8,422 bases of DNA from NCBI GenBank assembly GCA_046727955.1, contig JBKPDO010000214.1, positions 1 to 8,422 on the forward strand, in the 5' to 3' direction. This DNA is from DASVXQ01 sp046727955. Its GTDB lineage: Bacteria; Actinomycetota; CALGFH01. A model generated the notes under the pieces. It was not told where the DNA came from. It was given only the letters and a program-made list of their open reading frames with translations, and made no database searches. Positions 5,908-8,422 of the stretch are shown here, one piece after another. Position 1 is the first letter of the stretch. Every line of letters begins with the position of its first letter. The position numbers were made by a program, and so were the translations under genes.

Positions 5908-8121
5908 ATGGACGTGCCCGCCGACCAGTCGACGCCAACGAGCGCTCCGCTGGTCCACCCCAACCTGCGAGAGGCTGTCCGGTCGCCGCGTCGGCGGCGG
6001 CCCACCGGGGCGCCGCCGCCGTTGCCGTATCGCCTGCAGACCAGCGGCGTCGGCTGGCTGGTGGTCGCGGTGGTGCTGGTCGGGCTGGCGGTGGCGGTAT
6101 TCGTCCGCGGGATGCGCGGTGCTGCCGTGGCGGTCACGATGGTCGACGACGCGGTCGTGCGGTGGCTTGGCGGGCTGTACGCGCCGGGGCTGGAGGCGCT
6201 CTGGCAGGGCCTGGTGCACGTCGGCTCATGGTGGACGCTGTTCGTGCTGCAGGCCGGGCTGTTGCTGGCGTTGGTGGTCCTGCGGCGCTGGCGGCACCTG
6301 ATCGTGTGGCTGGTCGCCTGGCAGCTAGTGGCCATCGTGACGTACGACCTGGTGGCGACGGCCGCCCGGCGGCCGCGGCCGTTCGGGGTGGAGCTGCGCA
6401 CCAGCTGGGGCGGCTGGGCGCTGCCGGCACCACAAGTCACCTTCTTTGCGGCCTTGCTGGTCGGGATCCTGTACACACAGGTGCCCGAGGGTCGCTGGCG
6501 CAACACCGGCAAGTGGGTCACGGTCGGGCTGGTGGCGCTGGTCGGCGTCGCCCGGGTCGCGCTGGGCGTCGACGCCCCGACCGACGTGCTGGTCGGGGTG
6601 GGCATCGGCGTGGCCATCCCGCTGCTGGCCTTCCGCCGGTTTGCTCCCAGCGAGGTGTTCCCGGTCACCTACAAGCGCGGCCGCAGCGCCCACCTAGACA
6701 TTGGTGGCGCGCGGGGGGCGGCGATCCGCCGAGGCCTACAGGATCAGCTCGGCCTGCTCGTCGAGGAGATCAAGCCGTTCCGGTTGGCTGGCTCGGGCGG
6801 CTCCACTCCGCTGCGGATCACCGTCAAGGGCGAGCCGCCCACCTACCTGTTCGCCAAGCTGTACGCCCAAAGCCACCTGCGCGCCGACCGCTGGTACAAG
6901 CTCGGCCGCGAGCTGCTGTACGGCCGGCTGGAGGACGAGAAGCCGTTCAACAGCGTGCGGCGGCTGGTGCAGCAGGAGGACTACGCCCTGTCGCTGATGC
7001 AGCGCGCCGGGCTGCCCAGCCCCACCCCCTACGGGTTCGTGGAGCTCACCCCCGACCGGGAGTACCTGCTGGTCACCGAGTTCTTCGACGGCGCGGTCGA
7101 GCTCGGCGACGCCGACGTCTCAGACCAGGTCATCGACGACGGCCTGGCGATCATCCGCAAGCTCTGGCACGCGGGCCTGGCCCACCGTGACATCAAGCCG
7201 GCCAACCTGCTGGTCCGCGACGGCCGGCTGTTGCTGATCGACGTGGCGTTCGTGGAGGCGCGGCCCAGTCCCTGGCGGCAGGCGGTGGATCTGGCCAACA
7301 TGATGCTGTGCCTGGCGCTGCGCTCCAGTGCTGAGCGGGTGTACCGACGGGCGCTGCGACAGTTCAGAGTCGACGAGATCAGCGAGGGGTTCGCGGCGGC
7401 CCGTGGGCTGGCGCTGCCGTCCCAGTTGCGCCGCCTGTTGCGGGAGAAGGGCCGTGACCTGCACGCCGAGTTCGTCCGGCTGCTGCCCACTCCGCCCCGG
7501 CCGATCCGGGTCCAGCGGTGGAGCGCCCGCCGGGTGGGGCTGTGGGTGGCGATCGTGCTGCTGCTGGTCCTGGTCGTCGCGAACCGGACCGGGACCGGCT
7601 TGATCGACACCGAGGCGGCGGTCGCGACCCCGCTGAATACTCGTAACCTGGACTGCACCCAGCTGGAGCCGCTGTGGCTCGAGGCGCAGTCGGTGCCGTC
7701 GGCGTCGCTGGTCCCGTGCGTGCGGACCCGGCTGGCTGGCTGGACGGTCGCCGACGTGGCCGTCAACAACGGCCGCTCGGTCATCACCCTGGACCACGAC
7801 CGGGCCGGCAGCGGCGCGGTCGTGGTGCGCCTGGCCGCCGTCTGCGACACCGCTGGCGCAGTCCAGATGCTGTCCCCGGCGCCGGGGGTGCGGCGCTACC
7901 AGCGGGTCGACCGGGCCACCGGCGAGTTCGGGGCGACCTGGTATGACCGCTTCCCGGGTGGCTGCTTGACCTACCGGCTGCGCTCGGCCAGCGACGTGGA
8001 GGGGTGGTTTGCCGCGGAGCTGCCAACGCTGCTGGGGTTTGCGGCCCGCGACAGGCTACGCGAGGCGCTCAGCCAGCGCTCCCACGGGCGACTGCAGCTG
8101 GACCCCGGCCAAGCACGATGA
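5908..8121 (+). CDS. Membrane fusion protein: degenerate PAP2 domain, kinase domain, TM helix, extracytoplasmic domain
   Basis: The product is 737 residues. Residues about 48-245 form a six-helix PAP2 (type 2 phosphatidic acid phosphatase) fold. Its signature survives only in part: RRPRPF at 154-159 for motif C1, PAPQ at 173-176 where active enzymes have PSGH, and R-5-D-3-D at 216-226 where the second catalytic His is Asp222. Hydrolysis is therefore unlikely. Residues about 270-530 form a cytoplasmic kinase-like domain: a candidate ATP-binding Lys in YLFAKLY, HRDIKPANLLV (Asp428, Lys430, Asn433) as an intact catalytic loop, and IDVAF (Asp445) in place of DFG. This resembles the RIO/InaA-type lipid- or sugar-kinase group. 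Residues 543-558 form a seventh TM helix. The last about 170 residues, predicted outside, carry four Cys (583, 604, 646, 686), enough for two disulphides. I infer an envelope kinase with lipid- or ligand-binding ends; the substrate is unknown. It has its own ribosome binding site and no operon partner here. Confidence 0.85.
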   Translation: MDVPADQSTPTSAPLVHPNLREAVRSPRRRRPTGAPPPLPYRLQTSGVGWLVVAVVLVGLAVAVFVRGMRGAAVAVTMVDDAVVRWLGGLYAPGLEALWQGLVHVGSWWTLFVLQAGLLLALVVLRRWRHLIVWLVAWQLVAIVTYDLVATAARRPRPFGVELRTSWGGWALPAPQVTFFAALLVGILYTQVPEGRWRNTGKWVTVGLVALVGVARVALGVDAPTDVLVGVGIGVAIPLLAFRRFAPSEVFPVTYKRGRSAHLDIGGARGAAIRRGLQDQLGLLVEEIKPFRLAGSGGSTPLRITVKGEPPTYLFAKLYAQSHLRADRWYKLGRELLYGRLEDEKPFNSVRRLVQQEDYALSLMQRAGLPSPTPYGFVELTPDREYLLVTEFFDGAVELGDADVSDQVIDDGLAIIRKLWHAGLAHRDIKPANLLVRDGRLLLIDVAFVEARPSPWRQAVDLANMMLCLALRSSAERVYRRALRQFRVDEISEGFAAARGLALPSQLRRLLREKGRDLHAEFVRLLPTPPRPIRVQRWSARRVGLWVAIVLLLVLVVANRTGTGLIDTEAAVATPLNTRNLDCTQLEPLWLEAQSVPSASLVPCVRTRLAGWTVADVAVNNGRSVITLDHDRAGSGAVVVRLAAVCDTAGAVQMLSPAPGVRRYQRVDRATGEFGATWYDRFPGGCLTYRLRSASDVEGWFAAELPTLLGFAARDRLREALSQRSHGRLQLDPGQAR

Positions 8122-8223
8122 GCCGGCCAGGCGTGGCAGCTGCCCGCAGCCAATCCCATGACCAGGCGAACAGGCCCTATCCAGGAGCCTGAGGTTCCCC
8201 CGCTTTCCCGGAGGCTTCCGAAG

Positions 8224-8240
8224 CTGGTCCACTGGACCAG
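8224..8240. repeat. 17-bp perfect palindrome in the outer IS left end
   Basis: CTGGTCCACTGGACCAG has eight-base arms around a single central base. It lies between the presumed terminal repeat and the ribosome binding site of the truncated orfA. It could bind the transposase or a repressor, or form a structure protecting against read-through transcription into the element. Confidence 0.6.
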
Positions 8241-8262
8241 GGAGCAAGGAGGAGCCTCACCG

Positions 8263-8281
8263 ATGGCAGCACCACGCAAGT
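8263..8281 (+). pseudogene. IS3-type transposase orfA, first six codons only
   Basis: ATG 8263 follows AAGGAGGAG by eight bases and encodes MAAPRK. In the family the next residue is usually Tyr (TAC/TAT), and T8281 fits as its first base. After this the frame continues through unrelated IS terminal sequence to a stop near 8394. It is therefore a gene disrupted at codon 7 by insertion. The call rests on a six-residue N-terminus plus context, so it is moderate. Confidence 0.5.
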
Positions 8282-8422
8282 TGATTCCCCCTGGGTTTTG
8301 TGGAGGCTCCATCGCTTGGAAGGCAGGATGGAGTCATGGCACACAACAGCAGTCCCAACCCCTCACAGCGGCGCTACCCGCCCGAGCTGCGTGAGCGGGC
8401 GGTGCGGATGGTGCTGGAGACC
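8282..8422 (+). mobile_element. Left end of a second IS3-family element, running off the window
   Basis: The element starts TGATTCCCCCTGGGTTTTGT at 8282, then GGAGGCTCC. The pattern matches the outer left end (TTCCCCC, then a T run, then GGAGGCT), so the two are related but distinct. An OrfA begins 54 bases in. The 5'-TG end and OrfA spacing fit the IS3 family. The right end, target duplication and orfB are outside the window. Confidence 0.6.
8336..8422 (+). CDS. IS3-family transposase OrfA, N-terminal part (cut by window end)
   Basis: The 29 visible residues contain QRRYPPELRERAVRMVLET, the start of the helix-turn-helix domain of IS3-family OrfA (HTH_Tnp_1 type), which binds the terminal repeats. 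In this family OrfA is normally fused to the DDE integrase OrfB by programmed -1 frameshifting; that part is not in the window. GGATGGAG (8326-8333) is the ribosome binding site for ATG 8336. The frame is open to the last base. Family assignment is confident; subgroup is not. Confidence 0.85.
   Translation, partial: MAHNSSPNPSQRRYPPELRERAVRMVLET

Larger units (their letters stand above)
8190..8281 (+). mobile_element. Left end of an IS3-type element, cut by a second IS
   Basis: The segment starts TGAGGTTCCCCCGCTTTCCC, with the 5'-TG end and C-rich terminal repeat common in IS3-family elements. A strong ribosome binding site (AAGGAGGAG, 8246-8254) and ATG 8263 follow, opening a frame MAAPRK. 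Actinobacterial IS3 OrfA proteins commonly begin MAAPRKY. The frame loses all transposase character at 8281, where a second terminal sequence begins. Only the left 92 bases lie before the break; the remainder, if it survives, lies beyond the window. Confidence 0.55.

Noticed and set aside
7029..7850. Long minus-strand open frames opposite the kinase domain
   Set aside because: Antisense to the conserved kinase, Ser/Arg/Thr-rich composition and no recognisable domain.
8287..8394. Coding tail after MAAPRK
   Set aside because: It reads through IS terminal sequence and out of frame across the inner OrfA, with no protein-like character.

Overview
The window is very GC-rich, with strongly G/C-biased third codon positions, GTG starts and purine-rich ribosome binding sites. 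The protein families also point to a high-GC Gram-positive (Actinomycetota): a MobF/TrwC relaxase, an NB-ARC/TPR STAND ATPase, and a PAP2-kinase membrane fusion. The class cannot be fixed from the sequence. Gene order looks like an accessory region: a decayed conjugation gene, a STAND ATPase, an unknown gene, a repeat-rich intergenic stretch and nested insertion sequences.

Layout. 1-506: less GC-rich leader with no convincing gene. 507 to about 2507 (+): MobF relaxase/helicase remnant, broken by a one-base frameshift near 1730, lacking the helicase Walker A segment and cut off at its 3' end. 2508-4349 (-): membrane-anchored STAND ATPase (two N-terminal TM helices, NB-ARC, two kinesin-light-chain-type TPRs). 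Its reading frame looks open, but the middle of the ATPase domain is read out of frame between two compensating indels (about 3775 and 3361-3365). 4503-5030 (+): divergent gene of unknown function, followed by a terminator-like hairpin. 5075-5907: 0.8 kb of mostly non-coding DNA with GCGACCAT-type repeats and an isolated operator-like palindrome. 5908-8121 (+): seven-TM protein that joins a catalytically degenerate PAP2 domain, a cytoplasmic kinase with an intact HRD loop, and a four-cysteine extracytoplasmic domain. 8190-8422: left ends of two IS3-type elements, the second apparently inserted into codon 7 of the first one's orfA; the inner transposase runs off the window.

How the parts relate. 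The relaxase marks a former conjugative or mobilisable element. The STAND gene is convergent with its truncated end and divergent from 4503-5030, so the last two may share a control region. STAND ATPases with membrane-helix effectors are known in prokaryotic immunity, so STAND plus 4503-5030 is the best candidate here for a little-described system, but that is inference. The PAP2-kinase gene has its own start signals and no visible functional tie to its neighbours. Three indels of one to a few bases within about 2 kb mean either real gene decay or consensus errors; raw reads would decide.
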